A DNA stretch of 64,000 nt. Source: Actinomycetes bacterium. Lineage in GTDB: Bacteria > Actinomycetota > Acidimicrobiia > Acidimicrobiales > SZUA-35. Under the pieces are notes generated by a model. It was not told the DNA's origin. It did not search any database and saw only the letters and a list, made by a program, of their open reading frames with translations. Each line of letters begins with the position of its first letter. The first letter of the stretch is position 1. Below, piece by piece: positions 10,352 through 19,540 of the stretch. A program made the position numbers and the translations under genes. The stretch lies in assembly GCA_024280015.1 (NCBI GenBank), contig JAJRQY010000157.1, forward strand, positions 99,235-163,234, written 5' to 3'.

Positions 10352-10408
10352 GACAGCCGAGACTGTGAGGGACAGCCGAAGCTGCAAGTGACAGCCGAAG
10401 CTGTGAAT
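10352..10408. repeat. three tandem 19-bp repeats; two units form cUUCGg tetraloop hairpins on the minus strand
   Basis: GACAGCCGAGACTGTGAGG / GACAGCCGAAGCTGCAAGT / GACAGCCGAAGCTGTGAAT; minus strand ACAGC-TTCG-GCTGT. Confidence 0.85.
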
Positions 10409-10411
10409 CGA

Positions 10412-11173
10412 CTAGGCCAGGAACCGGCCTGCGGCCACGATCACCAGCGGCAGCACCGCTCCAAGCAAGACGGCAGGCAAGAAGCAAACAACCAGTGGGA
10501 ACAGGAGCTGGACGCTCAACTGCTTGGCCTTGGCTTCAGACGCTCTGCGCCGATTAGCGCCTGCCTCCTCCGCCAGGCGGACAAGCAGGCTGGCAATTGG
10601 AGCACCGTCCCGCTCAGTCGCAATCAAGGCACGAGCCAGAGGACGATACGGCTCACCAAGCTGATCAGGAAGACAATGCAGGACCGTGACCAACGACTGG
10701 CCGGCTTCTCTACTCGTCATCAGCTGTTGGAAGATTGGGCTTACCGTGTTGTCACCGCGTTTGGCCACCATTCGTATTCCCGAAGAGATCGTTCCACCAG
10801 CACCGAGCACGACCGCTAGCAGATCCAGGGTTCCCGGGAGAGCAGCAAGTTTCTTGGTGGTCTGGCTCGCCCGGTCCACCCGAGCCCTCCATCGCGATCC
10901 TCCAGTTAGGGCGACAACTCCGACCACTGCCACCAGAGGATGCAGCAGCCAAGCCGCAATCCCGGCGCCCACCAACCAGAGGCCAGCTCGGTGGCTTCCA
11001 GCGAACCGACCACCAACCGAGGGAGACAAACCAGACCCTTGATGACCAGAAGTTGTATGCCCAGCGGCGGTGAGCAGGCTCAGTCTCTCCAGCCGTCTGG
11101 CACGTCCAGATGGTGCAAGAAGCAAGATGCAACTCCCACTTATCGCCGCCAGGGCCAGAGCAATCACTGCCAC
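10412..11173 (-). CDS. type II secretion system F family protein (TadC-like)
   Basis: T2SSF helices; GAGGTISSGIRMVAKRG...SLLVRLAEEAGANRRRASEAKAKQLSVQLLFPLVVCFLPAVLL; GTG start at 11173 proposed. Confidence 0.78.
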   Translation of the reverse strand: MAVIALALAAISGSCILLLAPSGRARRLERLSLLTAAGHTTSGHQGSGLSPSVGGRFAGSHRAGLWLVGAGIAAWLLHPLVAVVGVVALTGGSRWRARVDRASQTTKKLAALPGTLDLLAVVLGAGGTISSGIRMVAKRGDNTVSPIFQQLMTSREAGQSLVTVLHCLPDQLGEPYRPLARALIATERDGAPIASLLVRLAEEAGANRRRASEAKAKQLSVQLLFPLVVCFLPAVLLGAVLPLVIVAAGRFLA

Positions 11174-12000
11174 ACCAGCTTCTGGATCCAGGTCCAGCCT
11201 GCGGCCACCAAGAGCAGGGAGCCAACAATGCAAACCGCTCCCAGCATCGAGGAGAAGTAGAACCGGGCAATCCGATGGTCAGCACCGGCAAGGAGTAGAG
11301 CAAACATCAGGGGCAGGCCAGCCAACACCGCAGCTGATGCCGTGGCCTGACTGGCTTGGGTACGGGTCTCCTCAAGCCCAGCCTGGTGGGCACGCAGCGT
11401 TTCGGACAGTCGTTCGATTGCTGGCCCAGCCGGGCCACCAGACTCGACAAGAACAACAACGGCTATGGCCAATAGGCGAAGGGCCGGGGTGGTTTGCTTG
11501 CCTTGCTCAGCTTGAAGCATCCGCTCCAGAGCGACCTCCAGCCGTTCTCCAGCGGTGACGGCATCAGCAACGATGCGCAGTGTTGAGACCGTCTCACTAC
11601 TGGACCGCTTCTCTTCTTCACCGCCTGAGGGGTGCTGGCAGCCCAGGGTAAATGCGGTAGCCAGAGAGTTTCCCGAGCGAAGTTCGAGAGCAATCTGATC
11701 GACGATAGCCAGCAGTTCTCGCTCGTTGTCCTGCGCCTGTTTTCGTCCCCGGGATGTTCGATACAAGCTCAGACACCCCGACCAGACCAAGGGGCCGGCA
11801 ATGAGCAATGACGGACTGCGGACAACAAGCCCAATGCTGGCCAGGACCATCGGCCCAACGCGATTCACACCCCAGAACAGCTCACCGGTCTGGAAGTGGA
11901 AAGGTTCAACTGGTCGAACCGACCGCTGATTGCCTGTCCCAGAGGTGAACGTCAAGAAGAATGCTGTGGCCGCCAACAGAGCGAGAACAACAGGCATCAT
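11164..12000 (-). CDS. type II secretion system F family protein (TadB-like)
   Basis: Membrane protein in Tad gene order; internal LELRSGNSLATAFTLG and GPAIERLSETLR. Confidence 0.75.
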   Translation of the reverse strand: MMPVVLALLAATAFFLTFTSGTGNQRSVRPVEPFHFQTGELFWGVNRVGPMVLASIGLVVRSPSLLIAGPLVWSGCLSLYRTSRGRKQAQDNERELLAIVDQIALELRSGNSLATAFTLGCQHPSGGEEEKRSSSETVSTLRIVADAVTAGERLEVALERMLQAEQGKQTTPALRLLAIAVVVLVESGGPAGPAIERLSETLRAHQAGLEETRTQASQATASAAVLAGLPLMFALLLAGADHRIARFYFSSMLGAVCIVGSLLLVAAGWTWIQKLVWQ

Positions 12001-13070
12001 TGGCTGGACCAGATGGTGTGTGCTCGTGGTCGCTCACCCATCTGAACCGCAGCAACCGACGACACCTGACGCACCCCGTCTTGGCCACGAACCAGATGCA
12101 CGATCACATCGATGGCCGACCCAATCTGATCCCTGATTGCCGACATTGGTAGATCAACTCCACCCAAGAGGCACAGGGTTTCCAGCCGACGAAGACCCGA
12201 TTCGGGGTCATTGGCATGGCAAGTGGTTAGCGATCCGTCATGCCCCGTGTTGAGTGCTAACAAGAGATCCAGTGCTTCGCCACCTCGTACCTCGCCAACT
12301 ACGAGGCGGTCGGGCCGCATTCGCAACGCATTGCGAACCAGTTGACGCAGGGTGACTTCGCCAACACCTTCACTATTTGGTGGCCGGGCCTCCAGCCGGA
12401 TGATATGCCTGCCCGGAAAGCGAAGCTCGGAGGTGTCTTCGACGACGATGATGCGCTCATCGAGATTGATGAGGCCACCGAGCCCATTCAGCAATGTTGT
12501 CTTTCCGGTACCCGTGCCGCCGACGACCAGGATGGTGGCCCGTTGGCTGACAAGCTCAACCAACATCTGGATGACCTCCTCCGGACCAAAGGCTTCGAGG
12601 GCGATCGGTTTGGCCGAGAACCGACGGATGGTGATGACTGGTCCATCGATGGCTAGAGGAGGAACCACGACATTGACTCGGCTCCCATCAGGAAGGCGGG
12701 CATCGACCATCGGACTGGTTCTGTCGACTCGCAACCCAAGGGGATCAAGGATTCGCTCCACCAGCAACCAGATGTCGTCAGAGGTCACGACAGTCGATGT
12801 CGAGCACACGCCATCCACAGAATCAACCCAGACAGGCCCCGGCCCGTTGATCATGACTTCGGTAACGTCGCTCCTTTCCAGAAGCCCGGCAATGGCTCCG
12901 TAACCGTTGGCACGTGCCAACGCTCGGTCGACGCTTTGGGCTACTGACCCGCCGTCCAACAAGGGTTCATCGTGACGAACCCATTCGATCAGCTCATTGC
13001 GGTCACTTGTTGGGGCGCCAGCCAGTCGGTGGATGAGACGATGAACGAGTTCATCGGCGTGCGAACTCAC
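11997..13070 (-). CDS. TadA/CpaF-family secretion ATPase
   Basis: VVGGTGTGKTTLLNGL Walker A, RIIVVEDTSELRFPGRHIIRLEARPPN, HDGSLTTCHANDP. Confidence 0.95.
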   Translation of the reverse strand: MSSHADELVHRLIHRLAGAPTSDRNELIEWVRHDEPLLDGGSVAQSVDRALARANGYGAIAGLLERSDVTEVMINGPGPVWVDSVDGVCSTSTVVTSDDIWLLVERILDPLGLRVDRTSPMVDARLPDGSRVNVVVPPLAIDGPVITIRRFSAKPIALEAFGPEEVIQMLVELVSQRATILVVGGTGTGKTTLLNGLGGLINLDERIIVVEDTSELRFPGRHIIRLEARPPNSEGVGEVTLRQLVRNALRMRPDRLVVGEVRGGEALDLLLALNTGHDGSLTTCHANDPESGLRRLETLCLLGGVDLPMSAIRDQIGSAIDVIVHLVRGQDGVRQVSSVAAVQMGERPRAHTIWSSQ

Positions 13071-13696
13071 AAGACCACCTTCAACTTGTTGAGCGATCGA
13101 GGCAGGCGGGACTCCAGCAATCCGGCATCAACTGCCCGAGCCACGGCAGGGTCCCAGGGGATCGAGGCGGTGACCGGAGTATCAAGGGCAGCAGCAACGT
13201 CGGCTCGACGAAGGACTCGGCCGGGCTCAACCACGAGCACCACATCGTCGGGAGGGGGACCGCACTGGGCTCGACGCAAGGCGATGTAGCAAGCTCGTGT
13301 TACCAGGACTGAACGCTCAGCTGCATTCAGTAGAGCGACGGCGGTGATCGACGATGTTCCAATGTCGACCACAACCCGTCGGCCTTCCGACGCAAGCAAT
13401 CTGGCTAGGAGGCGAAAACGATCCGTTGTTCCCGCGGGATGACATTCACCGGTTGGCAACAAGGAAAGGCGATCCGAGACACTGATCTCCAACCGATGAA
13501 GAGCATCGGCCGGGGGCTGCTCAGATCGAAACCAGTCAGCGAGGCCGGGTCCGGCGGCATCAACACCAAGGATTGCCGGCAGGTCACCGTTGAGGTCGAC
13601 CAGCAGGGTTGGGTGTTGTTGGGCGCTGAGAACAGCGGATGCGGCCGAGACAACAGAGCAGCCGACGCCACCCTTGGCCGTAAAATAGCAAAGCAC
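13067..13696 (-). CDS. TadZ/CpaE-like ParA/MinD-family protein
   Basis: MLCYFTAKGGVGCSVVSAASAVLSAQQHPTLLVDLNGDLPAILG, deviant Walker A; first gene of Tad locus. Confidence 0.8.
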   Translation of the reverse strand: MLCYFTAKGGVGCSVVSAASAVLSAQQHPTLLVDLNGDLPAILGVDAAGPGLADWFRSEQPPADALHRLEISVSDRLSLLPTGECHPAGTTDRFRLLARLLASEGRRVVVDIGTSSITAVALLNAAERSVLVTRACYIALRRAQCGPPPDDVVLVVEPGRVLRRADVAAALDTPVTASIPWDPAVARAVDAGLLESRLPRSLNKLKVVL

Positions 13697-14081
13697 GAGA
13701 TGCCTCCAGAAAACCTGAATCAGGAACGGAGGGGGAAGAAACGCTTAGGAGGAAGTCCGCTTGCGAGCCGGTGACCGCATGCCCAATCAGGTGGATCGTG
13801 GCAGGCTCCGGGGAAGGGGGCGCTGGCATCACACTAGGGGGACTGTTGTGTTTTTGCGCCAACTAGTTTTCTGAAACTTGACTCCTAGAGTCGCAGCTGC
13901 AGTGTCTCGGTATGGGATTCAAGGACTCGCGGCTGTCAAGTATCCAACTCTGGGCGGTGCCATCGAGCTGGCGGGAAGTGACGACGAGTACATCGCAGTC
14001 GGCATCGTCCTTATCGACTTCCCCGATCAACTGACCCCACGAGAGATCTGCTGGCGTCAGCGGCGAGATACATTTACCGGT

Positions 14082-14177
14082 GGAGGTGTCCGAGTACCTG
14101 GTGGGCTCCCCCGCCTTCAAAGCGGGTGTGCGGTGTGATCCATCGCAGGCGGGTTCGATTCCCGTCCACCTCCGCCA
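14082..14177 (+). tRNA. selC: tRNA-Sec (anticodon TCA, 14117-14119)
   Basis: GGAGGTGTCCGAG...CCCGC-CTTCAAA-GCGGG...long variable arm...GGGTTCGATTCCC...CACCTCCGCCA; extended acceptor and encoded CCA. Confidence 0.93.
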
Positions 14178-14213
14178 AATATCTTTCGCCATCAAATCAG
14201 CGGAAGTATTGGC

Positions 14214-14576
14214 CTAGGGCAGTCCAAGTGCTGCTCCAGCCAGGATGAACAAGCCAACGCCAGCCACGACGATGCCGACAATCAAAACCGTTCCGACTCC
14301 GGCCAGGAAGCGACCCTGGAAAAACGATGGTCGAAGGGGGCTCTGTGTTCGAACGATGTCCCGGAGGCGGACTTGCCACAGGGTGCAGGCTCGACGGTAG
14401 GTATATGCACTTGCTGTGCCCGCCAAACCTCCACTCAGTAGCAGCGCCGACCCAACGATCATCGGTGATGACCGGTTCGGCGATGCCAAGGCGGGTGGGA
14501 TGATCACGGGGATCACGACCCCAAGTAACAGCCATCTAAGAACCAGCTTTAGTTCGTCCTTTGTTCCGGTTCTCAT
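14214..14576 (-). CDS. hypothetical membrane protein
   Basis: 120-aa ORF with predicted TM segments (LVLRWLLLGVVIPVIIPPALA, VLIVGIVVAGVGLFILAGAAL). Confidence 0.55.
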   Translation of the reverse strand: MRTGTKDELKLVLRWLLLGVVIPVIIPPALASPNRSSPMIVGSALLLSGGLAGTASAYTYRRACTLWQVRLRDIVRTQSPLRPSFFQGRFLAGVGTVLIVGIVVAGVGLFILAGAALGLP

Positions 14577-14676
14577 TGGGACGGACCCTAGGACAGCAAC
14601 GTTTCCTCCCCGTTAACCAGTCCAAGGTGAGCGGTTGTTCATGTCGGACAAGGCTTGCTACTGCTAGGTGCTGGAC

Positions 14677-15996
14677 CTAGATGGTGCGGGAGTGAGAAAT
14701 GCCTCCTCGTGTGGAGTGAACCAGGACGTCGGCCAGCAGGTCAACTACCTCATCAATCTGGTTGTTGGACAGGGCGGAGATTGTGACCCGAACTGCTGGG
14801 GCCGAGGCAATTCGGTACCCACTGGCGCCGCGGATGGCATAACCCCTGTCCCGAAGAGCCACAATCGCTGGCTCTTCCTCAGCAACCGCTATCCATACTT
14901 GGAATCCCGACGTCGCCCTCGACGCGATCCCTTCCTTGGCCAAACCATCGACCAGGCGGTTGCGACGACTGGTATAGGTGGCAGCGGCCGCCTCCATCTT
15001 TTTCTGAGCTACGGGGTCCGACAGCAGGCTGGCGACGATTCGTTGCAAGAAGTGGCTGACCCAACCACACCCCATCTGCATTCGTCCCTCGATCCGGTCC
15101 AGGGTTTGCTCATCACCAACTACTAGGGCCAGCCGATAGTCAGGTCCTAGGCTCTTGGCCACTGACCGAACCACTACCCAGCGCGGGCGGTCGTGATTCA
15201 TATAGTGCACGGGCACACCAGCGACTGGTCCAGCGTGATCATCCTCGACCACTAGAACACTTGGATGGGCAGCAAGGACCGTCCGCAGTTCTTCTGCCCG
15301 ATCGGCATCAAAGGCCGCACCGGTGGGATTCTGGGCTCGCGGGGTGAGCACCACCACGGACACGCCGAGTTCCAGCGCACCGCAAAGTGCGGCTGGCGTT
15401 ACTCCACGTTCGTCAAGTTGCATGGGTACGGCAACAAGTCCAAGGGCAGCCACTATCTGATGTACCGGCGCGTGGCCAGGGTCTTCCACCCCAATCCGGT
15501 CACCGACCGAGCAATGCGCACCGAGGATCCGTTCGATGGCATCCATCGCTCCAGAAGCAACGGTGAGTCGCTTCACCTTCAGTCCGTCCTTAGACAGCCA
15601 ACGGGATCCAGCTTCAATGAGTTCATCAACCACCATGGCATTGCCGTAGCGTCCTCCCAGTTTGGCTGCAGCGGCAAGCATCTTGGTACTAACAGGAGGA
15701 AGGAGGGAATCGTCGGGGTTGCCCGAGGCGGCATCAATCAGATCATCGGGCATGGGGAAATAGGGACTGGCCAGCACCGTCGTGCGGGCGGCGACAATGG
15801 TCCCCTGCCGACCACGTCCAACAACCACGCCTCGCTCGCGCAAACGCCTATAGGCCGCAGCAACGGTGTTTGGGGCCACGCCCAGTTCAGCGGCCAAAGC
15901 CCGAACTGCTGCCAGCTTGGCTCCTGGCTTCAGATTGCCACTGGCCACGCGTCTCTCGACGTCACTAACAATTTCATTCGCCGTCCATTTCGACAT
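14677..15996 (-). CDS. MocR-type GntR regulator / class I aminotransferase fusion
   Basis: N-terminal GntR HTH (LKPGAKLAAVRALAAELGVAPNTVAAAYRRLRERGVVVGRGRQGT) fused to aminotransferase fold (VAKSLGPDYRLALVVG). Confidence 0.9.
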   Translation of the reverse strand: MSKWTANEIVSDVERRVASGNLKPGAKLAAVRALAAELGVAPNTVAAAYRRLRERGVVVGRGRQGTIVAARTTVLASPYFPMPDDLIDAASGNPDDSLLPPVSTKMLAAAAKLGGRYGNAMVVDELIEAGSRWLSKDGLKVKRLTVASGAMDAIERILGAHCSVGDRIGVEDPGHAPVHQIVAALGLVAVPMQLDERGVTPAALCGALELGVSVVVLTPRAQNPTGAAFDADRAEELRTVLAAHPSVLVVEDDHAGPVAGVPVHYMNHDRPRWVVVRSVAKSLGPDYRLALVVGDEQTLDRIEGRMQMGCGWVSHFLQRIVASLLSDPVAQKKMEAAAATYTSRRNRLVDGLAKEGIASRATSGFQVWIAVAEEEPAIVALRDRGYAIRGASGYRIASAPAVRVTISALSNNQIDEVVDLLADVLVHSTRGGISHSRTI

Positions 15997-16002
15997 TGTG
16001 TT

Positions 16003-16034
16003 ATTGTATCAGTATATGACTAGTAATGTATCAG
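16003..16034 (+). promoter_or_regulatory. putative MocR operator: direct repeats (A/T)TGTATCAG 22 bp apart
   Basis: attgtatcag (16003-16012) and aatgtatcag (16025-16034) between/at the starts of divergent MocR and PNPOx genes. Confidence 0.5.
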
Positions 16035-16729
16035 AACAATTAGGATTAGACGATGCAGTGTTGGGCCATCCCCCGTCCGAAGCCGTCAGGATCAAGCGGG
16101 GCTTGAATCGGGCAAGCTACGAACAAACCATCGTGCACGAGATTCTCGACTCGGGCTGGCTGGCCCACGTTGGAACGGTCCGCGACGGCCTGCCGGTGGT
16201 CATCCCCATGTTCTATGTGCGTGACGGTGACTCGATCCTCATCCACGGCGCACCTGCCAGTGGTGTGATCCGGCGAGGCAAGGGCCTCGACGTTTGCATC
16301 ACGGTGACCTACCTGGACGGCTTTGTCCTCGCCCGGTCCTCCTTCCACCATTCGGTGAACTACCGGTCGGTCGTCATTATCGGTGAAGCCGAGCTGCTCA
16401 CCGATCCAGTGGAGAAAGAAGCTGCTCTGGACCTGTTCGTGGAGAACTTGGTGCCTGGACGCATGGCCCAGCTACGTCCGACGAACAACAAGGAACTGAC
16501 GGGAACCTCGGTCCTTCGCGTCTCGTTGGAGCAGGCTTCGGCCAAGGTCCGAACCGGTGGCCCAATCGATGACGAAGAGGACTATGACTTCGATGTGTGG
16601 GCTGGCGAAGTGCCGTTAACCGAAACAGTCGGGCAAGCCATTGCTGACCCACGATTGAAAGCCGGTATCAACTTCCCCGAGAATCTACGAGCCATGACCG
16701 GGTTCGACTCGGCGGTCGATGGCGGCTGA
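16016..16729 (+). CDS. pyridoxamine 5'-phosphate oxidase family (FMN-binding split barrel) protein
   Basis: ILDSGWLAHVGTVRDGLPVVIPMFYVRDGDSILIHG. Confidence 0.85.
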   Translation: MTSNVSEQLGLDDAVLGHPPSEAVRIKRGLNRASYEQTIVHEILDSGWLAHVGTVRDGLPVVIPMFYVRDGDSILIHGAPASGVIRRGKGLDVCITVTYLDGFVLARSSFHHSVNYRSVVIIGEAELLTDPVEKEAALDLFVENLVPGRMAQLRPTNNKELTGTSVLRVSLEQASAKVRTGGPIDDEEDYDFDVWAGEVPLTETVGQAIADPRLKAGINFPENLRAMTGFDSAVDGG

Positions 16730-16832
16730 GTGGTTCGGCCTGACGCAGGCGAGTCGTTGGAATGGGCCAAACCTGTGGATTGTGACCTGTTGGTTGGTCA
16801 CAAAGTTGACCCATATTTGAATTCTTGACGAC

Positions 16833-18263
16833 TTAGCCGCACCCACCACCACCACCGCCGGTAGCGGCAACCGTAGCTGCCTCGCTCGGTAGCTGAACGG
16901 TTCCTGGAATCGAAATGTAGGCCGGGATCTTCTCTGAGCTTCCCATCATCCATTCCCTCACCTGGTCCTGATAGTCGGCAACACTCGGTATCGGAGAAGA
17001 TTCCTTGCTGGCGTTCTCGCTAACGACCCAGCCCGGCCAAGCATGGTCACCGGAGAGTACGACCTCGTTCCAGGCCTCGGATCCACCCTCCAGCAACATG
17101 GCGTTCAGGCCCTGAACTCGCAGGTCCACCACCAGGTCGCGACCTGCGGATGAGTCAACATGATCGACAACGACCAGCGGCTTGTTCTTGTCGGCCTCGT
17201 CCAAGACTTCGTCCAACAGGGCAACGGCGGCGTCATGACGCTCTGCCATCATTCCATCGGGGAGAGTGAGTGCCCCCCGAATGGGGGTTCTGTCGCGCTC
17301 GGGCTGCTCGCGCAGGTCAAGGATATGGGCATTGGGTGGGGCCTCTTCAACTTCGCGATGGGCATCCAGAATCATCCATCCCACAAGGCTGAGGGAGTCA
17401 ACGGTTTCCACCGACTCAGCATCAACGGCTACTACGGCCGGGATCTCGGATCCAATCGCCAGTGCCTCATCCTCACTGGCTCCGATCTGTAACAATCCGA
17501 GGAATACCACCAAGGATCCAATCAGTCCGATACTCAGTTTCTCGGGCCATCCCGGAGCGGGTCGCTTAACCGGTGGCCGCTTCTCCGCTGACTTCAGTTG
17601 GGCCGGTGTGAGCATCCCCAATCGTTGCTCAAGGATGTAGAGGTAGCGGAAACTCAAGAGCACACCAATGGTGACACCGATGGCCCAGATCCAGCCGGGA
17701 GCATCCCCGTTGAGGGTCTGGACCGCAGCGTCCTTGGGCAGGTAGAAGTTCTGGAACCACGAACCTGCTTCGGCATTGTCGAAAAGCAGGGCGAAGCCGT
17801 AGATTCCGAACACGATTCCGAACAGAAAGACCACAGCATCCAGGCGACCTCGTACCGCAGATACCACGGCGGTGCCCGGACAGAATCCTCCGAAGTAGAA
17901 ACCGACCCCGAAGAGAAGCCCACCAAAAAACATCGGTGCTAGATAGGTGGTGTTGATCTCCAGTAAGTGAAATTCCAACAGTCCGACGGCGGAGAGGACC
18001 TGGGTCCCGATCATGGCTGTGAGCAGGGCGGTGAACATCACCCGGTAAACCTGCCAGTCCCGCATGATGAACACCGCTGTCAGCATCTTGGCCGATCCGA
18101 ATCCGGAACGCTCCAGGAAGAAGCCAAAGCCAATACCCATCAGTCCGGCCATGAAGAGAAAGGTAAGCGGGGAGCTGCCGTTTAGGGGAATGTAGGGAAG
18201 CTCCGCACCCACAATCGGGGTTGCTGTCATTGCCGAGGCCACCATTGAGATACTCATCGCCAT
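16833..18263 (-). CDS. YeeE/YedE half-transporter fused to rhodanese-like domain with GGGGGGCG C-terminus
   Basis: GFGSAKMLTAVFIMRDWQ and YFGGFCPGTAVVSAVRGRLDA YeeE motifs; rhodanese-like HILDLREQPERDRTPIRGALTLP; terminal GGGGGGCG then TAA. Confidence 0.82.
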   Translation of the reverse strand: MAMSISMVASAMTATPIVGAELPYIPLNGSSPLTFLFMAGLMGIGFGFFLERSGFGSAKMLTAVFIMRDWQVYRVMFTALLTAMIGTQVLSAVGLLEFHLLEINTTYLAPMFFGGLLFGVGFYFGGFCPGTAVVSAVRGRLDAVVFLFGIVFGIYGFALLFDNAEAGSWFQNFYLPKDAAVQTLNGDAPGWIWAIGVTIGVLLSFRYLYILEQRLGMLTPAQLKSAEKRPPVKRPAPGWPEKLSIGLIGSLVVFLGLLQIGASEDEALAIGSEIPAVVAVDAESVETVDSLSLVGWMILDAHREVEEAPPNAHILDLREQPERDRTPIRGALTLPDGMMAERHDAAVALLDEVLDEADKNKPLVVVDHVDSSAGRDLVVDLRVQGLNAMLLEGGSEAWNEVVLSGDHAWPGWVVSENASKESSPIPSVADYQDQVREWMMGSSEKIPAYISIPGTVQLPSEAATVAATGGGGGGCG

Positions 18264-19540
18264 ACCTTCTTGAAAGCAAACGCCGCCCCAAATCCCCCGA
18301 TAAACACTGCCACGAGGAAGGCCCAAGACCCCACGGACAATAGTGCCGCCCCCGATAGGTGGTGGGAGGTACAACCCCGGGTGATACGGGTGGAGAACCC
18401 AACCACGATCCCGCCGGCCAGCGCCAGACCAAGTCGAGTGGGGCGAGAGATCATGCTGCCTCGATCAATGCCAAACTTGATTCGGCGAGCCAACAGGGCA
18501 GAGACGAAGCCACCGATAGCGATGCCACCTACGGTCCAGGTCAACCAATAGTCCCAGAACCCTCTATCCAGAACGGGGCCCCAATAGTCGTTGTCGGCCA
18601 CGTGGTCAGGGGCAACTTGGGCCAGGCTGTAGGCACCGGCTCGGGAAAAGAAACCCGAGGATCCGGGGCCATGACCGAGCACCAGGAAGCCAGCCAGCAC
18701 GACCAGTCCTAAGCCGATTCCTGCCAGGTAGGGATTCCCCAGCTTGTGGGGTTCGGCGTTGTGCGCCTTGAGCACCTGACCTTTGAAGAAACGGAAAACA
18801 ATTCGGGGCAGAGCGTACTTCTCCGCCTCCAGCAGGGGCTCTCCCTCTTCGCTGTGTGCCTCAAACCATTCGGCGTGATGGTGTTCCACATACTCTTGAT
18901 CGATCTCACCCTTGACCATGCTGACCAGGGCTGGTCGTTCCTCCTTGAGAAGGGCCGCCATAGAGAAGTGGACAAAGAAGAAGGAGATAACCACCCCGAC
19001 GGTCATCAGGTGAAGCAGAACCAGGGACCGACCGAGGGCTCCACCCCCCGTCCCAATCCACATGAGGAGCCCCGATATTCCAATGATCACCGAGCCAAGA
19101 AGAACAACGACCCCGAAAGCTTTCTGGCCAGCGTTGTAGGCACCCTGATCGGGAAGCTTGGTATCGGGATCAATCTCAGCCTTGCCTCGAACCTTAAACC
19201 AAACCAGATCGTTATGAGTGGGAACCAGGTCCCGGAGGAAGCGAACGGACAAGCCATGCGGATCAAGGAGGAAGGAACCCACCAGAACGGCGAACCACAC
19301 CACTCCAACAAGGATGTGGGTATGCAACAAGTTGGTCGCTCCGCCAAAGAGCCCGTTCACGGCGTCTATGTAGAAGCGGGGGCCAATCTGATAACCGGAG
19401 TTGCTGATCATGGCGATCCCAGTCAGCCAAAGGAAGAGGAAACTGGCGGCGTTGAACCAGTGCAGGATCCGTTGCTGTATGGGGTGCTTGATCAGATGTT
19501 TCTCAGCCGTTTGTTGTTCAGACAACTGGTTTTCAGGCAT
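18254..19540 (-). CDS. formate dehydrogenase gamma-like cytochrome b fused to YeeE/YedE half domain
   Basis: HPIQQRILHWFNAASFLFLWLTG...HTHILVGVVWF cytochrome b; C-terminal STRITRGCTSHHLSGAALLSVGSWAFLVAVFIGGF YeeE motif. Confidence 0.82.
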   Translation of the reverse strand: MPENQLSEQQTAEKHLIKHPIQQRILHWFNAASFLFLWLTGIAMISNSGYQIGPRFYIDAVNGLFGGATNLLHTHILVGVVWFAVLVGSFLLDPHGLSVRFLRDLVPTHNDLVWFKVRGKAEIDPDTKLPDQGAYNAGQKAFGVVVLLGSVIIGISGLLMWIGTGGGALGRSLVLLHLMTVGVVISFFFVHFSMAALLKEERPALVSMVKGEIDQEYVEHHHAEWFEAHSEEGEPLLEAEKYALPRIVFRFFKGQVLKAHNAEPHKLGNPYLAGIGLGLVVLAGFLVLGHGPGSSGFFSRAGAYSLAQVAPDHVADNDYWGPVLDRGFWDYWLTWTVGGIAIGGFVSALLARRIKFGIDRGSMISRPTRLGLALAGGIVVGFSTRITRGCTSHHLSGAALLSVGSWAFLVAVFIGGFGAAFAFKKVWR

